Source of the DNA: DASSBG01 sp035699085 | GTDB taxonomy: Bacteria > Pseudomonadota > Gammaproteobacteria > Xanthomonadales > Rhodanobacteraceae | DNA: 64,000 nt | Direction of reading: 5' to 3' | Assembly: GCA_035699085.1 (NCBI GenBank) | Contig: DASSBG010000007.1 | Coordinates: 1 to 64,000, forward strand | Shown here: piece after piece, positions 41,117-52,226 of the stretch | Position numbering within the stretch: the stretch's first letter is position 1 | Layout: each line of letters starts with the position of its first letter | Notes under the pieces: generated by a model | Databases searched by the model: none | What the model was told of the DNA's origin: nothing | The model's input: only the letters and a program-made list of their open reading frames with translations | Position numbers and translations under genes: made by a program

Positions 41117-41925
41117 GCTTCGTTGTTCGCGGGACCCGGGACCCGGGACCCGGGACCGGGGACCCGGGACCCGCAAGGCGCGGGTTCGGCTGGCGCGGCA
41201 AGCGTCACGAGCGGCCGCGTGAGCGCTCGCATCGCGACACGGGGCTTTGCAGGGCGGGTTTCAACCCGCCATTCGAATGTGTCGCGGCACGGCGGATCGA
41301 AACCCGACCTGCGTCGCTACGCCGGCGGCGGGGCTGGGCTCCGAAGCTTCGCTGTGCACGGGACCCGGGACCGGGAACCCGGGACCCGTATGGCGCGGGT
41401 TCGGCTGGCGCGGCAGTCGTCACGAGCGGCCGCGTGAGCGCTCGCATCGCGACGCGGGGCTTTGCAGGGTGGGTTTCAACCCGCCATTCGAATGTGTCGG
41501 CGGCACGGCGGGTTGAACCCGCCCTGCGTCGCTACGCCGGCGGCGGGGCTGGGCTCCGAAGCTTCGTTGTGCACGGGACCGGGGACCCGGGACCCGCAAA
41601 GCGCGGATTCAGCTGACGCGGCAGTCGTCACGACGCGGCCGCGCGAACGCTCGCGCGACGCGGGGCATTGTAGGGCGGGTTTCAACCCGCCATTCGAATG
41701 TGTCGGCGGCATGACGGCTCGAAACCCGCCCCCGACGCTACGCCGGCGGCGGGGCTGGGCTCCGAAGCTTCGTTGTGCACGGGACCCGGGACCGGGGACC
41801 CGGGACCCGTATGGCGCGGGTTCGGCTGGCGCGGCAGTCGTCACGAGCGGCCGCGTGAGCGCTCGCATCGCGACGCCGGGGCTTTGTAGGGCGGTGCTCC
41901 GCCTGCGCGTCGCGCGGCCACGCGG
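41117..41925 (+). repeat. four-copy array of a ~210-bp composite unit
   Basis: Units begin GCTTCGTTGTGCACGGG at 41117, 41346, 41561 and 41767 (spacing 229, 215, 206). Each has a GGGACCC/GGGGACC heptamer tract, a shared roughly 70-bp block (GCGCGGGTTCGGCTGGCGCGG onward in part), then a GTAG/GCAG-type palindrome GGCGGGTTTCAACCCGCC and a second block with GGCGGGTTGAACCCGCC. Copy 4 is cut short and has a different palindrome (GGCGGTGCTCCGCC). Confidence 0.85.
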
Positions 41926-41954
41926 CATCACCGACCCCGAATGCTCGACCCCGC

Positions 41955-42025
41955 GCTTTCGGGTCCCGGGTCCCGATCAATCACGTCCCGGGTCCCGATC
42001 AATCGAGTCCCGAGTCCCGAGCCCC
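41955..42025 (-). repeat. GGGACCC/GGGACTC tract after the SNF2 gene
   Basis: On the minus strand 7-bp GGGACTC and GGGACCC units, partly inside a 23-bp unit containing GATTGATCGGGACCC (two copies), lead up to the helicase stop. Confidence 0.65.
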
Positions 42026-42029
42026 GCCA

Positions 42030-45095
<3,066 letters not shown>

Positions 45096-45167
45096 GGCGC
45101 GCCGCGTCGCTGCCAAAAAGGCCAGCTTAGCAGGGCGCGCGAGGCGCGCGCGCCACCGCCGTAAACT

Positions 45168-46178
45168 TCAGGTTGAAGGAAACTCCGGCTTGCGCTCCCG
45201 GGCCATCAACGCGTGCAGCGCCTGCTCGGGCGTAAGGTCGCCATGCAGCACGGCCTGCACATGCGCGGAGATCGGGAGGTCCAGCGCATGGCGCGCGGCC
45301 AGCCGCATCACCTCGTCGGCGGTCACCACGCTTTCGACCACCTGGCCGATGTCGGCCAGCGCCTGCCTGATCGGCACGCCGCGGCCCAGTGCCATGCCGA
45401 GCCGGCGGTTGCGCGACAGGTCGCCGGTGCACGTCAGCACCAGGTCGCCGAGCCCGGACAGGCCCATCAAGGTCTCGGCGCGCGCGCCGATGGCCTCGCC
45501 GACACGCAGCATCTCGCTCATGCCGCGCGTGATCAGGCCGGCACGGGAGTTGGCGCCCAGCTCCATGCCGTCGGCCACGCCGGTGGCCACGGCCAGCACG
45601 TTCTTCATCGCGCCGCCCAGCTCGGCGCCGAGCACATCGCTGCCGGTGTAGGCCCGGAACGTCGCCGAATGCAGCGCCCCCGCCACCTGCTGGGCAAACC
45701 CGGGCTGGGTCGAATGCACCGTGATGGCGGTCGGCTGGCCGCGGGCGACTTCGCGGGCGAACGACGGCCCGGTGACCACCGCGGCCGGGGCGCCCGGCCG
45801 CATTTCGGCCACCCGCTCGTGCAGGAAACGGCCGGTGCCGGGCTCAAAACCCTTGGTCGCCCACGCCAGACCGGCGACCGCCGGCAAGACGGCGGCGACG
45901 GCCTCGAGCTGGCTGGTGAAGGCTTCACTCGGCACCGCCAGCAGCACCCAGCCGACGCCCTCGAGTGCGGCCGCGAGATCGGGCTCGAAGCACAACGCCG
46001 GGGGCAGCGGGCAGTCCGGCAGGTAGCGCCGGTTGCGGCCGCTGGCGGCCATTTCCGCCAGCATGCGGGCATTGCGCGCCCACAAGCGCGTGGGCACGCC
46101 ATTGCGTGCCAGCAGGCTTGCCAGCGCGGTGCCCCAGGAGCCGGCACCGACGACCGCGACCGCGGCAGGCGCCGTCAT
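45168..46178 (-). CDS. gpsA: NAD(P)H-dependent glycerol-3-phosphate dehydrogenase
   Basis: Makes sn-glycerol-3-phosphate for phospholipids, the substrate of PlsB also encoded in this window. The 336-residue protein has VVGAGSWGTALA at the N-terminus, TKGFEPGT, the catalytic Lys segment ELGGAMKNVLAVATGV and GLGDLVLTCT. It lies 8 bp after secB, the standard gammaproteobacterial pairing. The start at 46178 is fixed by the family N-terminus. Confidence 0.95.
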   Translation of the reverse strand: MTAPAAVAVVGAGSWGTALASLLARNGVPTRLWARNARMLAEMAASGRNRRYLPDCPLPPALCFEPDLAAALEGVGWVLLAVPSEAFTSQLEAVAAVLPAVAGLAWATKGFEPGTGRFLHERVAEMRPGAPAAVVTGPSFAREVARGQPTAITVHSTQPGFAQQVAGALHSATFRAYTGSDVLGAELGGAMKNVLAVATGVADGMELGANSRAGLITRGMSEMLRVGEAIGARAETLMGLSGLGDLVLTCTGDLSRNRRLGMALGRGVPIRQALADIGQVVESVVTADEVMRLAARHALDLPISAHVQAVLHGDLTPEQALHALMARERKPEFPST

Positions 46179-46186
46179 GCGGTGGA

Positions 46187-46696
46187 TCAGGCGTTGGCAG
46201 CCGGCTCGCTGCCGGCCTGGGCCTGCTGCTTCTGCTGCTCGGCGTACAGCGCGTCGAAGTTGATCGGCTGCAGCAGGAACGGCGGGAAGCCGCCGTTGAG
46301 CACCATGTCCGACAGCACCTGACGGGCGTAGGGGAACAGCACGTTCGGGCAGTAGGTGCCGAGCACCGCGGCCAGGTTCTGCGCGTCGAAGCCGGTGGCG
46401 CCGAAGATGCCGGCCTGATGCACTTCGGCCAGATAGGCGGTGCGGTCGTTCAGGGTGCAGGTAACGGTGAGCGTCAGCACGACCTCGTGCACGCCTTCGG
46501 CCACGTTCGCGGCCTTCTGCGCAAGATTGAGCTGGATCTGCGGCTGGCCCTGCTCCTGGAACACCTGCGGCGCATTGGGCACCTCGAACGACGCATCGCG
46601 CACATAAACCTTCTGCAGGTTGAGTTGCGGCTGCTGCGCCTGCTCGCCAGCGCTGATCGGGGCCTGGCCGTTGCCGGCCGACGTGTTCTCTGCCAT
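46187..46696 (-). CDS. secB: protein-export chaperone SecB
   Basis: A 169-residue tetrameric chaperone that keeps preproteins unfolded for SecA. Motifs include LQKVYVRDASFEVPNAP, TAYLAEVHQAGIF, CPNVLFPYARQVLSD and NGGFPPFLLQPINFDALY, all family-typical. The N-terminus and C-terminus are Gln/Ala-rich and variable. It is co-transcribed with gpsA. Confidence 0.96.
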   Translation of the reverse strand: MAENTSAGNGQAPISAGEQAQQPQLNLQKVYVRDASFEVPNAPQVFQEQGQPQIQLNLAQKAANVAEGVHEVVLTLTVTCTLNDRTAYLAEVHQAGIFGATGFDAQNLAAVLGTYCPNVLFPYARQVLSDMVLNGGFPPFLLQPINFDALYAEQQKQQAQAGSEPAANA

Positions 46697-46820
46697 GGGT
46701 GTTCTCTCTGGGGTGGATTGCGGGAGGAAAAGACGGTGATTCTCCCATACATCCGGCGATCGTGCATCCCGCAGGGGTCACCGGCAAGGCACCCGGATGG
46801 CGCCGGGGCAGCGAAATGGT

Positions 46821-46849
46821 TTGTCGCCGAACGCGAAACCTGCTATAAA
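46821..46849 (+). promoter_or_regulatory. rpmB promoter
   Basis: TTGTCG (46821-46826) and TATAAA (46844-46849) are 17 bp apart. Transcription would start near 46856, leaving a leader of about 150 nt before rpmB. Confidence 0.7.
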
Positions 46850-46855
46850 GTGCGG

Positions 46856-47004
46856 CTACCTTGCCGGCCGAGACCGGTCCACCCGCCGCGCGGCGCGGGT
46901 GTCGCGGCAAGGCGCGACCACCAGTCGCCGCGTGGCGGGCTTCCCGCCGCTGGGCCGAAACTGCCCTGGCCAAGGGCGGTGTCCATCACGATATCGAGGT
47001 CATC
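46856..47004 (+). promoter_or_regulatory. structured rpmB leader
   Basis: The predicted 5' leader contains a distant inverted pair, CCTTGCCG near 46859-46866 and CGGCAAGG near 46905-46912, with GC-rich stems inside (CCCGCCGCG/CGCGGGTG) and after it. A long folded leader before ribosomal protein genes suggests autoregulation or attenuation, but no known r-protein binding motif was recognised. Confidence 0.35.
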
Positions 47005-47241
47005 ATGGCACGTGTATGCCAAGTCACCGGAAAGGGTGTGCAGACCGGCAACAACGTCTCGCACGCCAACAACAAGACCCGCCGCCGCTGGTTGCCCAAC
47101 CTGCACGAGCGCCGTTTCTGGGTCGCCAGCGAGAACCGCTGGATCAAGCTGCGCGTCTCCAACCATGCCCTGCGCACCATCGACAAGAGGGGCATCGACG
47201 CCGTGATCACCGAGCTGCGCGCGCGCGGCGAGAAAATCTGA
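47005..47241 (+). CDS. rpmB: 50S ribosomal protein L28
   Basis: A 78-residue protein beginning MARVCQVTGKGVQTGNNVSH and including RRRWLPNLHERRFWV, the L28 signature. The start is set by the family N-terminus; the preceding 145 bases are leader. Paired with rpmG 10 bp downstream, as in most gammaproteobacteria. Confidence 0.97.
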   Translation: MARVCQVTGKGVQTGNNVSHANNKTRRRWLPNLHERRFWVASENRWIKLRVSNHALRTIDKRGIDAVITELRARGEKI

Positions 47242-47251
47242 GGACACCGCA

Positions 47252-47416
47252 ATGGCAGGCAAACGCGACAAGATCCGCTTGATCTCTTCGGCCGGCACCG
47301 GCCACTTCTACACCACCGACAAGAACAAGAAGAACACACCGGACAAGATGGAGGTGAAGAAGTACGACCCGGTCGTGCGCAAGCACGTCATCTACAAGGA
47401 AGGCAAGATCAAGTAG
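47252..47416 (+). CDS. rpmG: 50S ribosomal protein L33
   Basis: A 54-residue protein, MAGKRDKIRLISSAGTGHFY at the N-terminus and KKYDPVVRKHVIYKEGKIK at the end. It has no zinc-binding CXXC pairs, so it is the zinc-independent form. It is followed by an intrinsic terminator shared with rpmB. Confidence 0.97.
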   Translation: MAGKRDKIRLISSAGTGHFYTTDKNKKNTPDKMEVKKYDPVVRKHVIYKEGKIK

Positions 47417-47438
47417 GCTCGGCGGCACCGCCGCCCAC

Positions 47439-47467
47439 GAAAAACCCGCCATCCGGCGGGTTTTTTG
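47439..47467 (+). terminator. intrinsic terminator of rpmB-rpmG
   Basis: AAAACCCGCC-atcc-GGCGGGTTTTTT: a 7-bp GC stem with an extended A/T base and a six-T run, 25 bp after rpmG. Confidence 0.95.
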
Positions 47468-47487
47468 TTGCCTGGGCACTCGGCGGT

Positions 47488-47544
47488 GAGCGGTGAGCGG
47501 TGTGAGCGGCGCCCAGCAACTCCCTGCCCCCTGCCCCCTGCTGA
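47488..47544. repeat. two short heptamer tracts
   Basis: GGTGAGC units (plus strand, 47491-47513) are followed by GGGGGCA/GGGAGTT units on the minus strand (47520-47542), the latter directly after the desaturase stop. Confidence 0.6.
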
Positions 47545-48744
47545 TCAGGCGTGCGCCACCCGATAGCCCTTGAGCTGACGGGCGAAGTCCTGCAGCGCGC
47601 GGATGCCGCTCTGCTCGGCCTCGCGGACCCACTGCTGCAGGCCCTTCAAGGCGGCGTCGGCGCCGCGCTGCTCCATCAGCGCTGCCAACCGCGCGCGGAA
47701 ATCGCAGACCGTGCGCAAGGTGGGGCGACGGTCGACCAGGCTGCGCATGCGGGCCCGGGCTTCGGTGTCCAGCCAGCGCCCGCCGTTGGCCAGCGCTCCG
47801 CGCAGCCGGCGCGGCATGATGGCCTGCAGCCGGCCGCCACTGCTGTGCTCGGCCTCCGCCCGCAGCGTCGGGTGGATGACGCGGCGGGAAAAGTCGGTCA
47901 TCACCTGGAAGCGGTGGGTCAGCACCGCCTTCAGCGTCTCCGAATCGGGCAGGCTGACATCGGGCCGCACGTCGAGGTCCGGCGCCACGCGCAGCACCTT
48001 GGCCAGCCGCAGCCTGGCGAGCCCGCGGATCGCGATCCAGCCGATGTCGACCTCGAAATGGCGCAGCGCAAACTTGGCCGAGCTGGGGAAGGCGTGGTGA
48101 TTGTTGTGCAGCTCTTCGCCGCCGATCCAGATGCCCCAAGGCGTCAGGTTGGTGGCCTTGTCGCTGGTCTCGAAGTTGCGGTAGCCCCACCAGTGGCCCA
48201 GGCCATTGACGACGCCCGCGGCCCAGAACGGGATCCACAGCATCTGCACGCCCCACATGGCGACGCCGAGGGTGCCGAACAGGGCAAGGTTGATCACCAG
48301 CAGCAGCGCCGGGCCGAAATAGGGGTGGGCGCCGTAGACGTGGCGCTCCAGCCAGTCGTCGGGCGTGCCGCGGCCGTACTTGGTGAGCATAGCCTGGTCT
48401 TCGCTGGCGGTGCGGTAGAGCTCGACGCCCTGCCAGAAGACCTTGCGAATGCCGAGCACCTGCGGGCTGTGCGGATCATCCGCGGTTTCAGTGAAGGCAT
48501 GGTGCTTGCGGTGGATGGCGACCCACTCCCTGGTCACCATGCCGGTGCTGAGCCAGCTCCAGAAACGGAAGAAGTGCGCCACCACCGGGTGGAAGTCGAC
48601 CCCGCGGTGGGTCTGGCTGCGGTGGAGGTAGAGGGTGACGGCGAAAATCGTCAGCTGCGTCGCGACCAGCATGTACAAGGCGATGCCCAGCCAACCGGCC
48701 CCGCTGAGGCCGTGGCGGGCGAAATCGAGCAATGAAGCAATCAT
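47545..48744 (-). CDS. acyl-lipid/acyl-CoA fatty acid desaturase
   Basis: A 399-residue di-iron membrane desaturase. The three histidine boxes are HRSQTH, HRKHH and HNNHH, with four hydrophobic segments between them and TPWGIWIGGEELHNNHHAF near the third. The first 240 residues match delta-9-type desaturases that introduce a double bond into C16/C18 chains; the last 150 residues form a soluble helical extension typical of proteobacterial DesA-like proteins. It is divergent from the ABC operon. Confidence 0.92.
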   Translation of the reverse strand: MIASLLDFARHGLSGAGWLGIALYMLVATQLTIFAVTLYLHRSQTHRGVDFHPVVAHFFRFWSWLSTGMVTREWVAIHRKHHAFTETADDPHSPQVLGIRKVFWQGVELYRTASEDQAMLTKYGRGTPDDWLERHVYGAHPYFGPALLLVINLALFGTLGVAMWGVQMLWIPFWAAGVVNGLGHWWGYRNFETSDKATNLTPWGIWIGGEELHNNHHAFPSSAKFALRHFEVDIGWIAIRGLARLRLAKVLRVAPDLDVRPDVSLPDSETLKAVLTHRFQVMTDFSRRVIHPTLRAEAEHSSGGRLQAIMPRRLRGALANGGRWLDTEARARMRSLVDRRPTLRTVCDFRARLAALMEQRGADAALKGLQQWVREAEQSGIRALQDFARQLKGYRVAHA

Positions 48745-48852
48745 GGGAGTGCGTGGAGCAAGAGGCAGGCCTCATAGTGTACGCTGCCGCGACAGGCGCA
48801 ACCAGCGCCGCGGCCCCACCATTCAGTTAGCCGCGTCACGAATTCGCCCGCT

Positions 48853-49596
48853 ATGTCCGACCCGCACACCCCACTGCTGGATCTGCGCCACGTCAGCCGC
48901 CGGCGCGGCGGCCAACGGGTGATCGAGGATCTGTCGCTGCGCCTGGAGCGCGGCGAGGTGCTGGGGCTGCTGGGCATCAACGGCGCGGGCAAATCCACCA
49001 CCTTGTCGATGATCGCGGGCGCCACCGTGCCGACAACGGGCGAGGTACGCATCGAGGGACTGAACCTGGCCGAGCACCCGCGCGCGGTGCGCCAGCGGGT
49101 GGGCTGGTTGCCCGAACGGGCCCCGCTGTACGACGAGCTGACCGTGACCGAGCAGATCGACGCCGCCGCCCGCCTGCGCGGACTGCCGCGCCGCACGCGC
49201 CGCGCCGCAGGCGAACGGCTGATCGAGCGGCTGCAGCTCGGCCCGCTACGGCGGCGGCTGTGCGGCCGGCTGTCGCAGGGCCAGCGCCAGCGCGTCGGGC
49301 TGGCCTGCGCATTGGTTCACGACCCGGCGCTGGTGGTGCTGGACGAACCCGCGAACGGGCTCGATCCGGTGCAGGTCGCCAACTGGCGCGCGCTGGTCGC
49401 CGAACTTGCGGCCGAACACGGCCTGATCGTCTCCAGCCACGTGCTGGCCGAGATCGTCGCCACCTGCAGCCGCGTCGCCATCCTGCACGAAGGCCGGCTG
49501 CGCCACGAGGCAAGCCTCGACGGCGACGCCGCGGCGCTGGAGCAGCGCTTTTTCTCGATCGCGACCACCGCGCAGCCGGCGGAGGCCGCGGCATGA
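48853..49596 (+). CDS. ABC transporter ATP-binding protein, GldA-type
   Basis: A 247-residue ATPase with Walker A GINGAGKSTT (about 43-52), the LSQGQRQRVGLA signature, Walker B ALVVLDEPANGLDP and the switch His in SSHVLAE. Sequence type and operon partners resemble the GldA/GldF/GldG system of gliding Bacteroidetes and the related NosF/CcmA group. It overlaps the permease gene by 4 bp (ATGA). The transported substrate is unknown. Confidence 0.9.
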   Translation: MSDPHTPLLDLRHVSRRRGGQRVIEDLSLRLERGEVLGLLGINGAGKSTTLSMIAGATVPTTGEVRIEGLNLAEHPRAVRQRVGWLPERAPLYDELTVTEQIDAAARLRGLPRRTRRAAGERLIERLQLGPLRRRLCGRLSQGQRQRVGLACALVHDPALVVLDEPANGLDPVQVANWRALVAELAAEHGLIVSSHVLAEIVATCSRVAILHEGRLRHEASLDGDAAALEQRFFSIATTAQPAEAAA

Positions 49597-50339
49597 GGCT
49601 GGCGGCGCTGGAGTGCCGACGCCTGGCGGTACGCACGTTTCCCTGGGTACTGGCGGCGCTGGCGATGGCCTGGCTGGCCTGGGCCTGGTTGCAGGGCCTG
49701 CAGGGATTCCTGCTGGTGCAGACCAGGCTGGCGGCTCAGCCCGACGCGCCGGGCTTCACCGACCTCGTGGCGGTGCCGCTGCTGACCCGGCTGGCGCTGG
49801 TGAGCTGGCTGCTGGCCCCGCTGCTGACGATGTCGATGCTGGCCGGCGAACGCCGCAACGGCAGCCTGGCGACGCTCCACGCGGCCGGCCTGACGCCAGC
49901 CCGCATCGTCCTCGGCAAGTATCTGGCGGTGATGCTGTGGCTGGCGCTGCTGCTGGCGCTGGTGCTTGCGATGCCGCTGGTGCTGGCCGGCAGCACCCAG
50001 CTCGACTGGGGCAAGCTCCTCAGCGCCAGCATCGGCGTGCTGCTGCTGATGGCGGCGTTGGCTGCGCTTGGCCTGGCCTGCTCGGCCTTCGCTTCGCACC
50101 CCGCGCTGGCGGCGGGCGCCGCATTGATCGTGCCGGTGTTGCTGTGGCTGGCCAACCGCGGCGTGCGCGCCGCCGGCGAACGCGGCGGCTGGCTCGATTA
50201 CGTGGCCATGCCGACCCACCTGCAGCCGTTGCTGCGCGGACTGCTGAGCAGCCGCGACGTGGTCTATTTCCTGCTGATCGCGGCGCTGGCGCTGGCGCTG
50301 GCAACCCAGCGGCTGGCCGCCGACCGGAGCCGCAGCTGA
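49593..50339 (+). CDS. ABC-2 type permease, GldF-like
   Basis: A 248-residue membrane protein with six hydrophobic segments. LLTMSMLAGERRNGSLATLHAAGLTPARIVLGKYLAVMLW contains the E-R-x-x-G-S/T segment typical of ABC-2 permeases. It overlaps both neighbours (ATGA at the start, TGATG at the end), which fixes the start and shows tight coupling. Confidence 0.87.
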   Translation: MRLAALECRRLAVRTFPWVLAALAMAWLAWAWLQGLQGFLLVQTRLAAQPDAPGFTDLVAVPLLTRLALVSWLLAPLLTMSMLAGERRNGSLATLHAAGLTPARIVLGKYLAVMLWLALLLALVLAMPLVLAGSTQLDWGKLLSASIGVLLLMAALAALGLACSAFASHPALAAGAALIVPVLLWLANRGVRAAGERGGWLDYVAMPTHLQPLLRGLLSSRDVVYFLLIAALALALATQRLAADRSRS

Positions 50340-51691
50340 TGGGGCGGCGGCTTGGCGGCTGGATCGGCGCGCTGCTGCTGCTGGTCGGCGCCGCCTGCAT
50401 CGCCTACCTGTCGACCCGGTGGACCGCTACCGTCGACCTCAGCGCCGGCGCCCGTGCCAGCATCCCGGCCCAGGTGCAGGCGCTGCTGCGCGAGCTGCCG
50501 CAGCCCATCCACATCACGTGCTACGCCAGCCCCGGCAGCGGCCTGCGGCCAACGGTCGCCGGCTTCATCGCGCGCTACCAGCGCTTCAAGCCGGATATCA
50601 CCTTGACGTTCGTCGATCCGGAGGCCGACCCCGAGGCCATGCGCAAGGCCGGCATCCGCGTCGACGGCGAACTCGAGGTCCGCTACGGCTCGCGCAGCCA
50701 GCGGCTGGACCAGATATCGGACACCGTGATGGCGGACACGCTGGCGCGGCTTGCGCGTGGCGGCGAACGCCTCGTCGCCTTCGTCACCGGTGCCGGCGAG
50801 CGACGCGCCGACGGCCGCGCCAACGCCGATCTCGGCAACTTCATGGGCCAGCTCGAAGCCAGCGGCACGCGCGCCGTCCCGCTTGACTTCGCGCGCACCG
50901 CCGAGGTGCCCGAAGGCACCGGGCTGGTGGTACTGGCCAGCCCGCTGCTGCCGCTGGCGCCAGGCGCAGTCCAGGCCCTGACCCGCTACGTAGCCAACGG
51001 CGGCAACCTGCTGTGGCTGACCGAGCCCGACCCGCGCGATCTGGGGCTCGCACCACTGGCGCAGGCGCTGGGCGTGCGGCGGCTGCCGGGCACCCTGGTG
51101 GACGGCGCCAACAGCGCCATCAACCGCGGCGACCCGAGCTTCGTTGTCGTTTCGAGCTACCCGGCGGGGCCGGTCGACGCGGACTTCGCGCTGACCACGC
51201 TGTTTCCACACGCGGTCGCGCTCGCGCAGGTCAACGGCGGCGACTGGCGCGTGCAGTCGATCCTCCGCTCCAGTTCGCAAAGCTGGAACGAGACCGGCGA
51301 CATCCCGCAGCCCGGCGAGGGCAGCGGCACCATCCGGCTGGACGCAGATCAGGGCGAGCTGCGCGGGCCGCTCGACTTCGGCCTCGCCCTGACCCGCCTT
51401 TCGCCCAGCCCGGCGCACAACCAGCAGCGTGTCCTCGTGGTTGGCGACGGCGACTTCCTCTCCAACAGTTTTCTGGGCAATGGCGGCAACCGCGCCCTCG
51501 GCCAACGCATGTTCAATTGGCTGCTCGGCGACGACGCGCTGATGGACCTGCCGCCGCGCGGTGCGCCGGACCGCCACCTCGCCCTGTCCCAGACCATGCT
51601 CAACATGGTCGGCCTGGGCTTCCTGGTGGCGCTACCGCTGCTGCTGCTGCTCATCGCCGCCACCGTCGCCTGGCGCCGGCGGCGGCATTGA
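50339..51691 (+). CDS. GldG-like ABC-type auxiliary protein
   Basis: A 450-residue protein anchored by an N-terminal helix (about 8-27) and a C-terminal helix (about 420-445), with a large extracytoplasmic part between. The order matches GldG-family (COG3225-type) proteins: a membrane-proximal segment (DLSAGARASIPAQVQALLREL), then a thioredoxin/Rossmann-like domain (GTGLVVLASPLLPLAPGAVQALTRYVANGGNLLWLTEP). It starts in the permease stop (TGATG). Function in non-gliding bacteria is unknown. Confidence 0.82.
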   Translation: MGRRLGGWIGALLLLVGAACIAYLSTRWTATVDLSAGARASIPAQVQALLRELPQPIHITCYASPGSGLRPTVAGFIARYQRFKPDITLTFVDPEADPEAMRKAGIRVDGELEVRYGSRSQRLDQISDTVMADTLARLARGGERLVAFVTGAGERRADGRANADLGNFMGQLEASGTRAVPLDFARTAEVPEGTGLVVLASPLLPLAPGAVQALTRYVANGGNLLWLTEPDPRDLGLAPLAQALGVRRLPGTLVDGANSAINRGDPSFVVVSSYPAGPVDADFALTTLFPHAVALAQVNGGDWRVQSILRSSSQSWNETGDIPQPGEGSGTIRLDADQGELRGPLDFGLALTRLSPSPAHNQQRVLVVGDGDFLSNSFLGNGGNRALGQRMFNWLLGDDALMDLPPRGAPDRHLALSQTMLNMVGLGFLVALPLLLLLIAATVAWRRRRH

Positions 51692-51693
51692 CG

Positions 51694-52215
51694 ATGCGCC
51701 GCGCGCTGCGCCAGCGGCTGGTCCTGCTTGTCGTGGTGGCGCTGCTGGCGGCGCTGGCGATCTGGCAATGGCAGCGCCAGCACGCGCTGCACCCGGCAAC
51801 GCTGCTGGCGCTGGACCCGGCCGGCATCACTCATGTCGAGGTGCAGGCGCAGGATGGCCCGCTGCGGCGTTTCGTGCGCCGCGACGGACACTGGTGGATG
51901 ACGGCGCCACGCCACGGCCGCGCCAGGGACGCGCACCTTCGCCGGCTCAGCGAAATCGCCGCGGCGCGCGTGCTGCGCTGGCGGCCGCGCAGCGACTTTG
52001 ACCCGGCGCGCATCGGCCTGGCGCCACCCTTCGCCACCGTCACGCTGGACGGCCAGACACTGCGCTTCGGCGCCATCGCGGCCCTGGCGCCGCAGCGTTA
52101 CGTCGCCGTGGGCGAGCATGTGGCGCTGATCCCCGCACGATTCGGCGCCGACATCGCCGCCGGCGTCGACAGCGAGCTGGCGCCAGCGCCCGCCGCCAGC
52201 AGCGCAGCGCGCTGA
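51694..52215 (+). CDS. membrane-anchored DUF4340-like protein
   Basis: A 173-residue protein with one N-terminal transmembrane helix (about 8-27) and a DUF4340-like extracytoplasmic domain (PAGITHVEVQAQDGPLRRFVRRDGHWWMTAP). Typical DUF4340 proteins are longer and follow GldG-like genes, exactly as here, so this may be a shortened version of the last component of the ABC system. It starts 2 bp after the GldG-like stop. Confidence 0.7.
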   Translation: MRRALRQRLVLLVVVALLAALAIWQWQRQHALHPATLLALDPAGITHVEVQAQDGPLRRFVRRDGHWWMTAPRHGRARDAHLRRLSEIAAARVLRWRPRSDFDPARIGLAPPFATVTLDGQTLRFGAIAALAPQRYVAVGEHVALIPARFGADIAAGVDSELAPAPAASSAAR

Positions 52216-52226
52216 GCCAGGCAGCC

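Larger units (their letters stand above)
41058..42029. other. 972-bp non-coding region made of repeats
   Basis: No gene is supported. Open frames through it only exist because the repeat unit is GC-rich and free of stops. It holds the four-copy array (41117-41925) and, next to the SNF2 stop, a minus-strand heptamer tract. Confidence 0.75.

Noticed and set aside
41117..41925. CRISPR-like array
   Set aside because: Units are more than 200 bp, nearly identical throughout, and without short unique spacers or cas genes.
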